Source: JANXZS01 sp963797255
GTDB taxonomy: Bacteria > Acidobacteriota > Terriglobia > Terriglobales > Acidobacteriaceae
DNA: 64,000 nt
Assembly (NCBI GenBank): GCA_963797255.1
Contig: CAWCOV010000012.1
Coordinates: 434,001 to 498,000 of the forward strand
Reading direction: 5' to 3'
Below are positions 9,679 through 19,667 of this stretch, piece by piece. Position 1 is the first letter of the stretch. The number at the start of each line of letters is the position of its first letter. The notes below the pieces were generated by a model. That model was not told where the DNA came from. It saw only the letters and a list, made by a program, of their open reading frames with translations, and ran no database searches. The position numbers and the translations under genes are program-made.

Positions 9679-12219
9679 CTATTGCTGAACCCGAAGTTCT
9701 CTCTTCTCCTTTGCGTCCGGAACCATCACATGCAAAGCGTGTGTCGAAGAATCGTATCTGGTTTTTAGAGGCGCGGTTTCATTTGAGAATGAAGCTTCCG
9801 CTTTGGCGGATGGCCAGCCGTAAATCACGACTTCCATCGATTTCCACCACGGAGAATAAGAGCCTTCCCGGGTATCGAACTCGACGTTTATCGAGTTGCC
9901 TTTCGATTCGCAGGTGAATGCCTGACGTAGAAAGTCACCGGCCTGGTAGCGGAAGGTATGTCCGTCATCCAGATAGAGCGAGCCGTTGCAATTCGGGCCG
10001 GGATAAACTCGCAGTTCCAGCGGCCCGACCGGCGTCTCCTCGGTGCTCTGTACCAGCGGCTGAAGTGGGATTATGCTGCCGCCGCGAACATATACCGGCA
10101 AATGGTCCAGCGCGGGATTGAGAATCTCTGGTACGGGGAACTTAGCTGCGTTCTCTCCGTTTGCGAAAGCATTTGAAACGTCAACGATCGATGGCGGAGT
10201 TGGCTGCGGAGGCATTTTCTTACCGGTCCAGAAGTCATACCAGGGGCCCTCAGGGTAGGAGACTGAGTATCCGTCGGGCGATTCGCCAAAGGGCGGAGGC
10301 GCGATCAGCAAACTTGAACCCAGCAGAAATTGGCTATCTGCCGCGCGGAAATCCCCGGGAAACTCCAGAAAGATCGGGCGAACAAGCGGTAGACCTGTCC
10401 GTGATGACTCTTCAGCCAGCGTATAGATGTATGGCAGCAGACGATACCGCGTCTCTATATATCGTTTCCGGATCGCCTCCTGCGTTGGCCCGTGTACCCA
10501 GACTTCCTGCGGCAAGGAACCAAGCGTCGAGTGATTGCGATACATGGGATTGAAGGCTCCAATTTCAATCCATCGCGTCAGCAGGTCCGCCGGAGGAGAA
10601 CCGCCAAAGCCGCCAATGTCATCGCCGACAAACGAAATTCCGCTCAAGCCGAGATTCAGCAACATTTGCGTGGCGAGTCGCATGTGGCTCCATGTTGAAG
10701 AATTGTCTCCGGTCCAGGTGAATCCGTAGCGCTGGCCTCCCGCGAACGTGGCGCGTGTTAAAACAAAGGGCCGCTCATTGGGACGAAGCTTTAGTAATCC
10801 TTCATAGGTGGCACGCTCGTTTTCCATGCCCATGATGTTGTGGATCTCGGTATGCGGAGCCGTGCGTTTCGCGAATCCCGGCTCGTCTATGCGATGAACG
10901 GCATTCAACGGCATGGTCCCACCTGGGCCGTTGAACACCGAGGGTTCGTTCATATCGTTCCAGAAGCCTGCTACTCCGGCATTCACAAATTCCTTGTAGA
11001 GATTTCCCCACCACTCGCGTGTCTGCACTCGCGTGAAGTCGGGGAAGACAGCAGGTCCCGGCCACACGATTCCGACAAATTCGCCACCATCGGAATTCTT
11101 CACAAAGTGGTCGCCTGCGTGACCACTGTCATAGGGCATATAGCCTTTGTTGGCAACGTGCGCGATATGCAGGTCGGTAATCAGCACTAGATGAAAATTT
11201 TGCTTGTGCAGATCTGCGACCAGTCCTGGAAAATTCGGGAAGGTGACTGGATTCACAGTGAATGGTCGATTTCTGAATTGATAGTCAATGTCGAGATACA
11301 ACGCATCTGCGGGAATCTTGTCTGCGCGCAGACGATTCGCCACCTCGCGCAACTGCGATTCAGGCGTATACGAATAGCGGGATTGCTGATACCCAAGCGA
11401 CCACAGTGGAGGGAGCGGCGGTGTCCCCGTCAGATAGATATATCCCTGCAGTACCTGCTTCGGCGTGGGACCATAAATCAGGTAGTAATTCAGCGGGCCA
11501 CCTTCGGCGCCAAATACTACGGCGTCCCGCGACTGCTTACCAAAGTCAAACCAACTGCGCCATGTGTTATCGAGAAATAGCCCATAGCTGCGCCGCGGAC
11601 TTGTTGCGATGAAGAACGGGATGCTTTTGTAGAGAGGATCGATCGTCTCGCCTACGCCGATGTCCTTGTTCCACAACGTATAGGCCGAGTTCCTTCGATC
11701 GAATGTTCCCGTCTTGTCGCCGAGACCGAAATAGTGCTCATCATCGGGCATCTCTTTCGCCAGAGAAAATCCTCCTGCGGCGAATTCAACAGGCCGACCC
11801 ATTGCGTCTGCGCAAATGACGTTGCCGCTAAGATCTCGTACCACCAGACGCAGTGGATCGCGTTCTACGCGCACGTCGAGAGACGCCGTGCGAAAACCCA
11901 CCGCATTCTTCTCATTGAATGGTTTCACTTCGACTGACTTGGTGCGTGGATCTGGCAGGACCGACCACGATGCGTCTTCAGGGAAGTTTTCTCCGGGGGC
12001 AATTCGAACTCGCAAAATGTCTGCACGCAGCGCAGTGATGCGCAGGGAAGCCGCCCCTGCATGGACCGTGATCCCGTCTCGCTGAGTATCCACGCTACTT
12101 ACTTTGTCCAGGACAATGCGAGCGGGTGGTGCCGAAGTAGCAGTCTGAGCAACTCCCGCGGTCGAAACGGCTAGAGCTAAAAGAGCGAAAAGAAATGGAC
12201 GGTTCCATGGAGCAATCAT
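9679..12219 (-). CDS. GH31 family alpha-glucosidase/alpha-xylosidase
   Basis: An 846-residue secreted enzyme. I start it at the ATG at 12219 because AAAGG lies 6 bases before it and the signal peptide (FLFALLALAVSTAGVAQ) begins there; an upstream ATG at 12258 would add 13 residues. The GH31 hallmark GFWNDMNEPS (nucleophile Asp near residue 422) is present, as are the upstream GLGDKTGTFDRR and LYLDIDYQ motifs, the acid/base region FTWTGDNSSTW, and the C-terminal VYVRGGSIIPL sandwich. Substrates of the family include maltooligosaccharides and, for some members, alpha-xylosides of xyloglucan. The downstream GH3 gene suggests the two act in turn on the same oligosaccharides. Upstream is the PD40 kinase on the same strand. 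Confidence 0.9.
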   Translation of the reverse strand: MIAPWNRPFLFALLALAVSTAGVAQTATSAPPARIVLDKVSSVDTQRDGITVHAGAASLRITALRADILRVRIAPGENFPEDASWSVLPDPRTKSVEVKPFNEKNAVGFRTASLDVRVERDPLRLVVRDLSGNVICADAMGRPVEFAAGGFSLAKEMPDDEHYFGLGDKTGTFDRRNSAYTLWNKDIGVGETIDPLYKSIPFFIATSPRRSYGLFLDNTWRSWFDFGKQSRDAVVFGAEGGPLNYYLIYGPTPKQVLQGYIYLTGTPPLPPLWSLGYQQSRYSYTPESQLREVANRLRADKIPADALYLDIDYQFRNRPFTVNPVTFPNFPGLVADLHKQNFHLVLITDLHIAHVANKGYMPYDSGHAGDHFVKNSDGGEFVGIVWPGPAVFPDFTRVQTREWWGNLYKEFVNAGVAGFWNDMNEPSVFNGPGGTMPLNAVHRIDEPGFAKRTAPHTEIHNIMGMENERATYEGLLKLRPNERPFVLTRATFAGGQRYGFTWTGDNSSTWSHMRLATQMLLNLGLSGISFVGDDIGGFGGSPPADLLTRWIEIGAFNPMYRNHSTLGSLPQEVWVHGPTQEAIRKRYIETRYRLLPYIYTLAEESSRTGLPLVRPIFLEFPGDFRAADSQFLLGSSLLIAPPPFGESPDGYSVSYPEGPWYDFWTGKKMPPQPTPPSIVDVSNAFANGENAAKFPVPEILNPALDHLPVYVRGGSIIPLQPLVQSTEETPVGPLELRVYPGPNCNGSLYLDDGHTFRYQAGDFLRQAFTCESKGNSINVEFDTREGSYSPWWKSMEVVIYGWPSAKAEASFSNETAPLKTRYDSSTHALHVMVPDAKEKRELRVQQ

Positions 12220-12461
12220 TAGGGGCCTTTCAGCGATATCCATGCATTTCGGAAACACAGCCTATTTTGTTACGTCGGATAGGAGCAAACCCTAAGTCCG
12301 AAATTTGGACCTTGCCCAGTTTAATGAATCGCAGAGTTGATGCGAACAAACTCTTCGATTAGTTCAGCACCCTAGAGGCTTTCAGCGAGGAGCCGAGTTG
12401 ATTGAGGTAGAAACGAATTCCGGGGAAGGGTCGTGATAACGAGGAGAGATCGTGCCCGACC

Positions 12462-15161
12462 TTACGGAATCTGCAGATCGAGAGCATTGATTTCCTGCAC
12501 GCTGATATCCCGAACGGCGAGAATGGACTCATCTGGGCCAATGCCGGTCCACCAGCCAAAGCGCCCTTGTGCCAGGCGCCCAAAATCTGCCAGGTTAACG
12601 ACTATCTCAGGCTTCCTGTCGTTCAGACATACTCGGTAAGTAGGCAGAGCCTTGGCGGAGGGATCGTTGTAATAGATGCATTTGCCATCATGAGACCAGT
12701 ACGGGTACGCAATGAAAGCCTTCACCAGTTCTTCCCACTTCTTGGTCGCGAAATCAAATAGCATGAGCTTGTCATTCGCCGAAGAAACCGCCAGCAGATA
12801 GCGACCGTCCGGTGAATAGCGTGGTGAAAACAAACTGGCTGAGTTTGGAAGGTTGGTTACCTGGCGAGTCTTCAGATCCAGAATGCGGATGGCATCCTCT
12901 TTCGAGGTCTGGACCTCTTGTGCAATCTCTCCGAATGCCATCGAAGTCCCGTCAGGCGACCAACTCGGATCCATGTCGTTGTGCGCGCCAGAAGTGAGTT
13001 GTTCCGCGTTTCCTCCCCCGGGCGGAATAACATAAATCTTCCAGAGCTTTCCCGGTTCGCGTCCTGAAAAAGCAATCTGCGTTCCACTAGGCGACCAACT
13101 CGGCACACCCACTTCAAATGGCGGAAACGTCAGTTGAAGGCGCTCAGTTCCATCTGTCTTGCTTTGCCAAAGAATTCCTTCGGGGAACGAAACGTATGCC
13201 ACTCTCGTTCCGTCCTTTGAGATACTCAGTCCCTCTGCAGAGAGTCCTGAAAGATATGGGGCGAATTGCTTCGTCTTCGGATCGAAACGCACCAACTCAC
13301 CACGCGGGCTCGATCCGATAAAGAAGATCCTCTTGCCATCCTTGCTGGGCAGAGGAGAGGAGGACCTCATTTGTCCAACCGTCAGTTGCGTTGGTTCCTT
13401 GCTTATCTTTTGCCACAAACTCGCCGTCTCGCGGATCGCCCACAAATTCTCAATCCCGGCTCGTGTGGACTGGAAGACGAAATACTTGCCATCGGCCAAC
13501 CAGTTCCCGCAGCATTCGTTTGGTGTGTTGTTCCAACCGGCAAGGAGTTGCCGCGGGTCACTTCCGTCGGCCTGCGCCTCCCACAACGAGCTCGTCAAAA
13601 GATTTGGATCGAAGATGCTGAATCGAAGAACCGTGCCGTCCGGCGAAAGTCGCGGCCAGAAGGGCAGGCCGCTCGGGGCGGTGAAAATCTTCTTTACTGC
13701 GCCCCCATCTCTATTTGCCGAAAACATCTCAGGCCCGACGGTGAAGTAGATGGTCGCGCCATCCTGAGACCACGATGCGTCAGAGGCCATCAGGTCCCCC
13801 AAGCGTCGAGGCTGGCCTCCCGGCACTGGAACCGTCCATAGCCCGGCGCTGTTTTGAGTGGTAGGCGGCCCGCCAATCAGAAGTTCAGGCCGGGTTGGCG
13901 AGATGGCGTCCAGCCCCATTACTGAAAAAGGCAGCGAAATTGGGACGGACTCACCGCCATCCGTAGAGACCTGAGTCAGAATGGGATTTACGACTCCCCC
14001 CTCGGTGAAGTAAATCCTTGACCCGTCAGTGGCCAAAGGAGGAGGGGTGTTTCCCACTCCAAACAACTTGGGCGCACCGTCATGCGTTAATTGCGTCGTG
14101 CCCACTACCCGTGGTGGAGGCAACGTAGGCCGCAATAGATAAGCAATCCCAAACGCCAACACCACCAGAACCGGAATTACCAGCGCCGCGAGCTTCCAAA
14201 TCGGCATTGCCGGAACACTCACTGGTGTCGGAGTCGCGCCGCTTGAAATATGGTCCCCGGCAATTGCCGAAGTTATACGGGAATGGCCGGAATCAGTATC
14301 GCGTTTCAGCCGCTTGAGATCGGCGAGCATCTCGGACGCGTGCTGGTAACGCAACGCGCAATCCTTTTCCAGCGCCTTGTTGATGATCTCATCCAGCTTC
14401 ACCGGAAGATCCGGATTCAATCGAACTGCGGGCACAGGAGTGCGGTGCAGGATCGATTCGAAGATCAGCGCAGAGGTGTCGCCGCGAAAGGGAAGCGCAC
14501 CCGTCGCCATTTCATAGAGAACAACGCCAAACGAAAACAGATCGGTGCGGCCGTCCAACTCCTTGCCCCGAATCTGTTCTGGCGACATGTACGCGATGGT
14601 TCCCAGCATCGTACCGGGGCTGGTGAGGTGCTGTTCCTCAGTCGCCAGCATCGTGCTCGCCGTCGCGGTCCTGCTTACAGAAGTTGTTGCCGACGTCACC
14701 TTCGCCAGCCCGAAATCCAGCACCTTGGCATGGCCGCGTTTCGTCACAAAGATGTTGGCAGGCTTAATGTCCCGATGAACAATTCCTTCAGTGTGTGCCG
14801 CATCCAGGGCATCTGCGATTTCAATAGCAAGACCCAGCAGGGTTTCGATTTCGATCGGCTCAGTAGAGATCCGGTGCTTCAGCGTCTCGCCCTCGAGAAA
14901 TTCCAGGGCGATGTATGCGCGCCCCTCCTCTTCCCCAATGTCATAAACAGTGCAGATGTTGGGGTGGTTCAGAGCAGATGCGGCCTGCGCCTCACGTTCA
15001 AATCGTGCGAGGGTTTGCGGGTCGAGGGAGATATTCTCCGGCAGAAATTTGAGCGCTACAAAGCGGCGCAGCCGAGTATCTTCCGCCTTGTAAACGACGC
15101 CCATGCCTCCGCCGCCGAGCTTTTCGAGGATCCGGTAGTGGGAGTCGCCTTGGTCTTTCAT
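12462..15161 (-). CDS. Membrane Ser/Thr protein kinase with extracytoplasmic PD40 propeller
   Basis: 899 residues. Residues about 10-285 form a Hanks-type kinase with glycine loop GGGGMG (17-21), catalytic Lys38 (VALKF), HRDIKPAN (129-136), DFG (149-151) and MSPEQ, so it should be active. A single membrane helix follows at about 323-343. The remaining 550 residues are a propeller of PD40 repeats (RLSPDGTVLRF, SWSPSGTQIAF, SWSPDGTSMAF, RYSPDGRYLLA) facing the periplasm. In the family such kinases act as sensors that phosphorylate cytoplasmic targets. The ligand is unknown. Its position ahead of GH31 and GH3 on the same strand makes sugar sensing an attractive but unproven role. Confidence 0.92.
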   Translation of the reverse strand: MKDQGDSHYRILEKLGGGGMGVVYKAEDTRLRRFVALKFLPENISLDPQTLARFEREAQAASALNHPNICTVYDIGEEEGRAYIALEFLEGETLKHRISTEPIEIETLLGLAIEIADALDAAHTEGIVHRDIKPANIFVTKRGHAKVLDFGLAKVTSATTSVSRTATASTMLATEEQHLTSPGTMLGTIAYMSPEQIRGKELDGRTDLFSFGVVLYEMATGALPFRGDTSALIFESILHRTPVPAVRLNPDLPVKLDEIINKALEKDCALRYQHASEMLADLKRLKRDTDSGHSRITSAIAGDHISSGATPTPVSVPAMPIWKLAALVIPVLVVLAFGIAYLLRPTLPPPRVVGTTQLTHDGAPKLFGVGNTPPPLATDGSRIYFTEGGVVNPILTQVSTDGGESVPISLPFSVMGLDAISPTRPELLIGGPPTTQNSAGLWTVPVPGGQPRRLGDLMASDASWSQDGATIYFTVGPEMFSANRDGGAVKKIFTAPSGLPFWPRLSPDGTVLRFSIFDPNLLTSSLWEAQADGSDPRQLLAGWNNTPNECCGNWLADGKYFVFQSTRAGIENLWAIRETASLWQKISKEPTQLTVGQMRSSSPLPSKDGKRIFFIGSSPRGELVRFDPKTKQFAPYLSGLSAEGLSISKDGTRVAYVSFPEGILWQSKTDGTERLQLTFPPFEVGVPSWSPSGTQIAFSGREPGKLWKIYVIPPGGGNAEQLTSGAHNDMDPSWSPDGTSMAFGEIAQEVQTSKEDAIRILDLKTRQVTNLPNSASLFSPRYSPDGRYLLAVSSANDKLMLFDFATKKWEELVKAFIAYPYWSHDGKCIYYNDPSAKALPTYRVCLNDRKPEIVVNLADFGRLAQGRFGWWTGIGPDESILAVRDISVQEINALDLQIP

Positions 15162-15289
15162 TGGAGGGAGACCTGCTGCGGATCATCTTATGTATGTTGG
15201 ACATACCCGTCAACGGATTAGCGCCCTAAGATCAAGCTCATATCTCGGGGCGGGACCGTCATCGCCGCGCCTGCACTAGACTGAACCTA

Positions 15290-16048
15290 GTGTTAACACC
15301 AGAACAGATCGACAACATGCGGATTGTGATGGTCCGCACCCGAAATCCGCTGAATGTTGGGGCTGTTGCCCGGGCGATGAGCAATTTCGGATTCCTGAAC
15401 CTCAGGATGGTTCAGCCTTACGATGCCGCGTTTCGCGAGGCGCGTTCGGCTGTGGATGCGGAACAGGTACTGGCCGCCGCTGCGGAATTTGAAGATGTGG
15501 CACGGGCTGTTGCTGACTGCTCTCTCGTCGTCGGAACAACCGGGGGAGGTGCGCGGCACACGTTGGAGCCGATCCAGCGGCTGGAAACGGCCGCCAAGAT
15601 GATCCGGCATCACCTTCAATCGGGTGAAAAAGTCGCGATGCTCTTCGGTTCGGAGAAAGTCGGCTTGTCCAATGACGACTTGAACCACTGCCAAATACTT
15701 CTCCGCATCCCCACTCGCACCAAACATCTCTCGATGAATCTCGGCCAGGCCGTGGCTATCACACTGTATGAACTGGTGCGCGACCCGGTAGAAACCTTCG
15801 TCGCAAACAAAGCCGCACTCGCGACCGTGGAAGAACGCGAGCGGTTCCTCGCATTGCTGTTGCATGCTCTTTCACTTAGTAACTATGTTCTCCACGGAAC
15901 GCAGCTCGCGACGGAGCAGAGGCTTAGGAGATTGCTCCGGCACGTGCCGGTTACGCAGCGCGATCTGCAGGAGTGGCTCGGCCTTATCCGGCAGATTGTG
16001 TGGAAGCTGGATTCCTACCGATCGGAGCCATCGCGCCCAAATGAGTGA
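15290..16048 (+). CDS. trmJ: tRNA (cytidine/uridine-2'-O-)-methyltransferase TrmJ-like
   Basis: A 252-residue SPOUT-superfamily protein with the three knot motifs of the SpoU/TrmJ group: motif 1 NPLNVGAVARAM, motif 2 MLFGSEKVGLSNDDL and motif 3 SMNLGQAVAITLYEL. TrmJ methylates the ribose at position 32 of several tRNAs with S-adenosylmethionine. The C-terminal part of about 90 residues is helical, as in TrmJ. A GTG at 15290 gives the longest frame; an ATG at 15317 in front of RIVMVRTRNP is also possible and would still keep the whole domain. It runs divergently from the kinase gene and convergently with the zinc-ribbon gene. Confidence 0.85.
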   Translation: MLTPEQIDNMRIVMVRTRNPLNVGAVARAMSNFGFLNLRMVQPYDAAFREARSAVDAEQVLAAAAEFEDVARAVADCSLVVGTTGGGARHTLEPIQRLETAAKMIRHHLQSGEKVAMLFGSEKVGLSNDDLNHCQILLRIPTRTKHLSMNLGQAVAITLYELVRDPVETFVANKAALATVEERERFLALLLHALSLSNYVLHGTQLATEQRLRRLLRHVPVTQRDLQEWLGLIRQIVWKLDSYRSEPSRPNE

Positions 16049-16092
16049 AGGCCGCTTAGTCCTACATTTATGAGGGACCTAAGCAGAAGGCG

Positions 16093-16317
16093 TTAGCTAT
16101 CCTTGCGATAAAGCAGATTGCGCATTGCCTCTCGCCTAGCCTCGTTCGCTTCACTCCTTGTTTTGCGGTCCACCGCATCCACTGGTTGTTTTGTGGAGGC
16201 AGGCTCTTCCGCTTCGGGAGCACTGCAGGACGGGCATCGGTTGGCGAAACCGGGCTTATCAGGCTTGAGTTCGAACTCCTCTGAACAGACAACGCATACT
16301 TTGATTGGAAAGGTCAT
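16093..16317 (-). CDS. Small zinc-ribbon protein of unknown function
   Basis: 74 residues with two CxxC knuckles (VCVVCSEEF near residue 8 and RCPSCSAP near residue 28), a treble-clef or ribbon pattern, then a charged Glu/Arg-rich tail (TRSEANEARREAMRNLL) likely to be helical. The start has GGAAG about 6 bases upstream. Such small zinc ribbons can be nucleic-acid or ribosome associated, but no function can be assigned here. It lies between convergent trmJ and the lipoprotein gene. Confidence 0.6.
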   Translation of the reverse strand: MTFPIKVCVVCSEEFELKPDKPGFANRCPSCSAPEAEEPASTKQPVDAVDRKTRSEANEARREAMRNLLYRKDS

Positions 16318-16491
16318 TGCACTTCCATGTTAACGGAAGTGGTGCCCGTTGTGTTTGGGCGTGCACGCGCAGTTCAAATGTTCATTTTGCCCACGCGCTC
16401 GCTTGTCCGTTATTTCAATTGCTGGAGTTCACAAATGTACGGAATCGATGGACGTTCGCTAATTCTTTTAGTTGAGTTGGCGGTAATTCAA

Positions 16492-17331
16492 CTATCGACT
16501 GGCGGAGAGGGGCTGCGGATTTTTCGTCCCCGGTTCGGTGTGACGCGTATTTGCGGCAGATCCGCAGACAAGTGGCGGGTTCACCATTTGCTTGGCGAAC
16601 ACTCGATAACTCACCGTGCCCGGCTGCAATGTCGACCAGTATCCAGTGCTGGAAAAAATGGGTTTGTGGTTATCGATAATTTGTCTCTTTAAGATACTGA
16701 CGCCGCATTCGAGATTATTCTTTGGTTGCAGGATGGTCTTCGCCGGATCGTTCGCCCTCAGCGTCTTATCCTTCTCCCAATCAAAATCGCACCCATATCG
16801 TTTCTGATCTTCATAGGTCAGTTGTAGTAGGCCTTCACTTCGAACCATTCTGCCGGTCACAGTGTCACGGACTGCGATCTCGGGCTCGGTGTGACGAACG
16901 TCCGTTTTCGGATTGAGACCTGCCTCCGCTCCTGCAAGGGCCTGAAAAAAGTATGCCCAGAAAGCACGTTTATCCACTTCGGAAATCTCATAAAAGCGGG
17001 GACAGAAGCGCCGTACATCGCGCGGCACCTGCGACGAGAGCATTTCCGGAGGCAGAGCCTTCTCGATAATTGCGTCCCATTGTGGATCCCAAAGCGTGCC
17101 ACCGAGTTCGACTTTCTTCGCATCTATTGGCGTGGCGGGAGCCGGCTTCACCTCTGGTTGCTGTGGTGCAGGCGCAACGACGGCGTGCTTTTCCTGCGGC
17201 TTGTTGCAGGCGCTTACCAACAGGCATAGTGTCATGCAAATTGTCGTGGAAAGGAGTCGGGGGCTGAAAAGAGACCTTTCAGACTTTGCAGGAAGCTTTC
17301 TACCCGGAGCGAGATGCTGAGCTTGCTTCAC
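16492..17331 (-). CDS. Lipoprotein with lytic-transglycosylase-like (lysozyme fold) domain
   Basis: 279 residues. A hydrophobic segment ends in the lipobox LLVSAC (Cys near residue 42), so the mature protein should be lipid-anchored. A Pro/Ala linker follows (VVAPAPQQPEVKPAPATP). The domain of about 150 residues has AGAEAGLNPKTDVRHTEP and SEGLLQLTYEDQKRYGCDFDW, which resemble the Glu and G-L-x-Q-L-T-Y signatures of SLT enzymes that cut peptidoglycan glycan strands. The GTG at 17331 gives an unusually long n-region for a lipoprotein and has no visible ribosome-binding site, so the start is uncertain. The C-terminal 25 residues are disordered. Confidence 0.65.
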   Translation of the reverse strand: MKQAQHLAPGRKLPAKSERSLFSPRLLSTTICMTLCLLVSACNKPQEKHAVVAPAPQQPEVKPAPATPIDAKKVELGGTLWDPQWDAIIEKALPPEMLSSQVPRDVRRFCPRFYEISEVDKRAFWAYFFQALAGAEAGLNPKTDVRHTEPEIAVRDTVTGRMVRSEGLLQLTYEDQKRYGCDFDWEKDKTLRANDPAKTILQPKNNLECGVSILKRQIIDNHKPIFSSTGYWSTLQPGTVSYRVFAKQMVNPPLVCGSAANTRHTEPGTKNPQPLSASR

Positions 17332-17434
17332 GCTCAGGCTAGATGCGGATGAAAAAACCAGCGTTGCATTTTCAGGACTCGGTTGCTTTCGTATCGTGCA
17401 TTGCTAAAGGGCGTCCTCGTTGGTGAAAACGACT

Positions 17435-18127
17435 CTAGCTGGCGCTGCCAACTTCAAACATTTTCAGTAGAACTTGAGTGGCGTGATCGGCGTCCAGGGA
17501 ACGAAAAGTGTCGTCAAGCTGCAGTGCGGTGGCCTTCGTGGCGACGGTTCTAAGCGTTTCAACGATTGCCTGCGAGGAAAGCTGGGCAGTTCCTGGACCC
17601 ACAAGGATGTAATCCACTGCTTGAACCTGCAGCAGTATTCTCGCGTCGCTTACGAAGCTGGTGGACTTTACTTCGAAGCCGTGTTGCACCAACACCGTCG
17701 TAATGAATGCGCAGACGTCCGCTGACTTTTCAAGCACCAGCACGCGCTGGCCGGTCTTCTCTTCCGCCGAATTGGGCATTCGCTGCCTGAGATAGGAAAG
17801 GATTGCTTCCTCCTCCGTTTCGTAAACCGGCAGAATTGTCGCTAGTCGTGTGAGGTGTATCAGGTCGACGACAAATTTTGGAGGCGCGGCCAAACGCACA
17901 TCGCCGCCCAGTTTGCGCATACGCGCCGCGTACAGAACCAACAGCCCCAGCCCGGTACTGTCCAGCCGCTCAACATCGCTCAATGTAAGCACGATCCGCG
18001 AAAATTCGCGTGCCCCATGGTCGAGAACCGCCTGGAGCGATTTTGCCTCATCGCCGGTAACAATTCGACCTTTGCAATCGATAATGTAGACGTTCCCGCA
18101 AAAACGCGAAGTGAGACTCAGGAGCAT
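17435..18127 (-). CDS. STAS-domain protein fused to a degenerate receiver-like domain
   Basis: 230 residues. Residues 1-115 are a STAS (anti-sigma factor antagonist) domain, with the phosphorylatable Ser in VERLDSTGLGLLVLY. Residues about 125-225 look like a response-regulator fold (QRVLVLEKSADVCAF, HGFEVKSTSFVSDARILL, VDYILVGPG), but the acidic pocket and the Asp at the end of strand 3 are replaced, so it should not be phosphorylated. GAGGA lies 5 bases before the start. It probably takes part in partner switching that controls a sigma factor or an enzyme. No anti-sigma kinase gene is nearby. Confidence 0.78.
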   Translation of the reverse strand: MLLSLTSRFCGNVYIIDCKGRIVTGDEAKSLQAVLDHGAREFSRIVLTLSDVERLDSTGLGLLVLYAARMRKLGGDVRLAAPPKFVVDLIHLTRLATILPVYETEEEAILSYLRQRMPNSAEEKTGQRVLVLEKSADVCAFITTVLVQHGFEVKSTSFVSDARILLQVQAVDYILVGPGTAQLSSQAIVETLRTVATKATALQLDDTFRSLDADHATQVLLKMFEVGSAS

Positions 18128-18380
18128 GAGTTCCTCGTGTGTTCAGATGGCTATGTTACAGGATAATAAGCGTGTCTCGATTTGAAAGTGACACTCCGAA
18201 CGAACAGTGATGGAAGGAAACAAACCAAGATGAAGTTTTCTGAAAATCAGGCGATCATGAACAGGGCAAACGATCGATACGAATGAAAGCATGCAAGATT
18301 CATTCGACACCATGGCTGTTGCATCGTAGAAACGGTGCCTTAAATCTGATTGAAATTATTACAGGTATCGGAATCGTACG

Positions 18381-19582
18381 ATGACAGAACAGAGCAGCAG
18401 GACGATCGTTGTTGAGAACAAGAGCGCCCCGGCGACGGGTAGTCGGTACTATCGGCCGGAGTTGGATGCACTGCGCTTCTTCGCATTCCTCTGCGTGTTC
18501 GTCTTCCACCGCATGGATTATGTTGAGACCGATCCGGTGCGCAATTTGTGGCTGGCGCGCATCGGCAACATCGGGCCGTTCGGTGTCCCAGTCTTCTTTC
18601 TCCTCAGCGCATTTCTTATAACTGAACTGTTGTTGCGCGAGCGAGAGAGCACCGGTCGAGTACACATTCAGGCTTTTTATATGCGGCGAATCCTCCGTAT
18701 TTGGCCGCTGTACTTTCTCGTCTTCTTTGGCCTGGCTATTCTTAACCACTTCGTTCCCGGCACTGGCACGAATGATCCGCTGGCATGGCTCGCGTTTACT
18801 TTCTTCACCGGCAATTGGTACATCCTGCGACATGGCTGGATCGCAGGCTCAGTCGATCCACTGTGGAGCATTTCTGTCGAAGAGCAGTTCTACATTGTGA
18901 TCCCTGTACTGGCTGCTTTCGCTGGACGTAAGGCGGTAATAATCGTCAGTTGGATGTTGTTAGCAATCGCCTATGTGACGGTGGTGTTGTATGCGCTCGA
19001 CCCAACACCCGGCGATAAAGGCGAGTGGACGAACAGCTTTGTGCAGTTTCAGTTTTTCAGTGCAGGAACGCTCTTGACCATCCTGCTGAAGGGCAGACTC
19101 GTTCGAAGCTGTCGCTGCCATTGCGACTCGCTGGATTCGCGCTGGCATTCGGCTGCTGGTTCATGGCACTCATTCGCTTCGACGTAAAAAGTTGGGAGCC
19201 TCATCCCACGCCAACAGGCGCTCTGATCGGTTGGCTGCTTGTACTGGCTGGGACTGTCTTATTTTTTCTCTGCACCCTGGGCATACCCGCGCGCTTTGTA
19301 CCAGCATGGCTCTCTTACCTGGGACGGATATCCTACGGACTTTACCTCTTCCACTCGTTGATGTTTTTCCTCGTCTTTAAACAGGCGATACCGCACCTTG
19401 GCGCCTCATTCCCCGGCGTGGATGTTCCGAATATCGTGCGAGACGGTGCAGGAACTATCGCCGTAATGGCGTTAAGCATTTTCATCGCTCATCTCTCGTA
19501 CCAATATTTTGAGAGGCCATTTTTGCGACTCAAGCAGAGGTTCACATTTGTGGCGGCGAGAGAAGACCCACCGCAAACGTAA
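18381..19582 (+). pseudogene. Acyltransferase 3 family protein, frameshifted tandem copy
   Basis: The first frame encodes the N-terminal 240 residues of an integral-membrane acyltransferase (OafA-like): YRPELDALRFFAFLCVFVFHR with the catalytic-type His, FGVPVFFLLSAFLITELLLRER, and LWSISVEEQFYI. The frame breaks at 19105-19108 and the rest (KLSLPLRLAGFALAF to the TAA at 19580-19582) is read two bases over. Aligning with the intact neighbour at 19668 shows GTTCGAAGCTGTCG here against GTTCGACTGTCG there, an extra AG. Removing it gives 399 residues. The family O-acylates surface sugars. This copy is either a recent pseudogene or a sequencing error. Confidence 0.82.
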
Positions 19583-19667
19583 ATGATGCAGTTTTGGGAG
19601 CGGCGCATCCTAAGAAGGCGCCTCAAATTCGATTCAAAGTCACTGCGATTGGCAATGAGATCACACG

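Noticed and set aside
14250..15221. Plus-strand open frame of 323 codons over the kinase domain
   Set aside because: Antisense to the conserved kinase motifs; composition is typical of a shadow frame.
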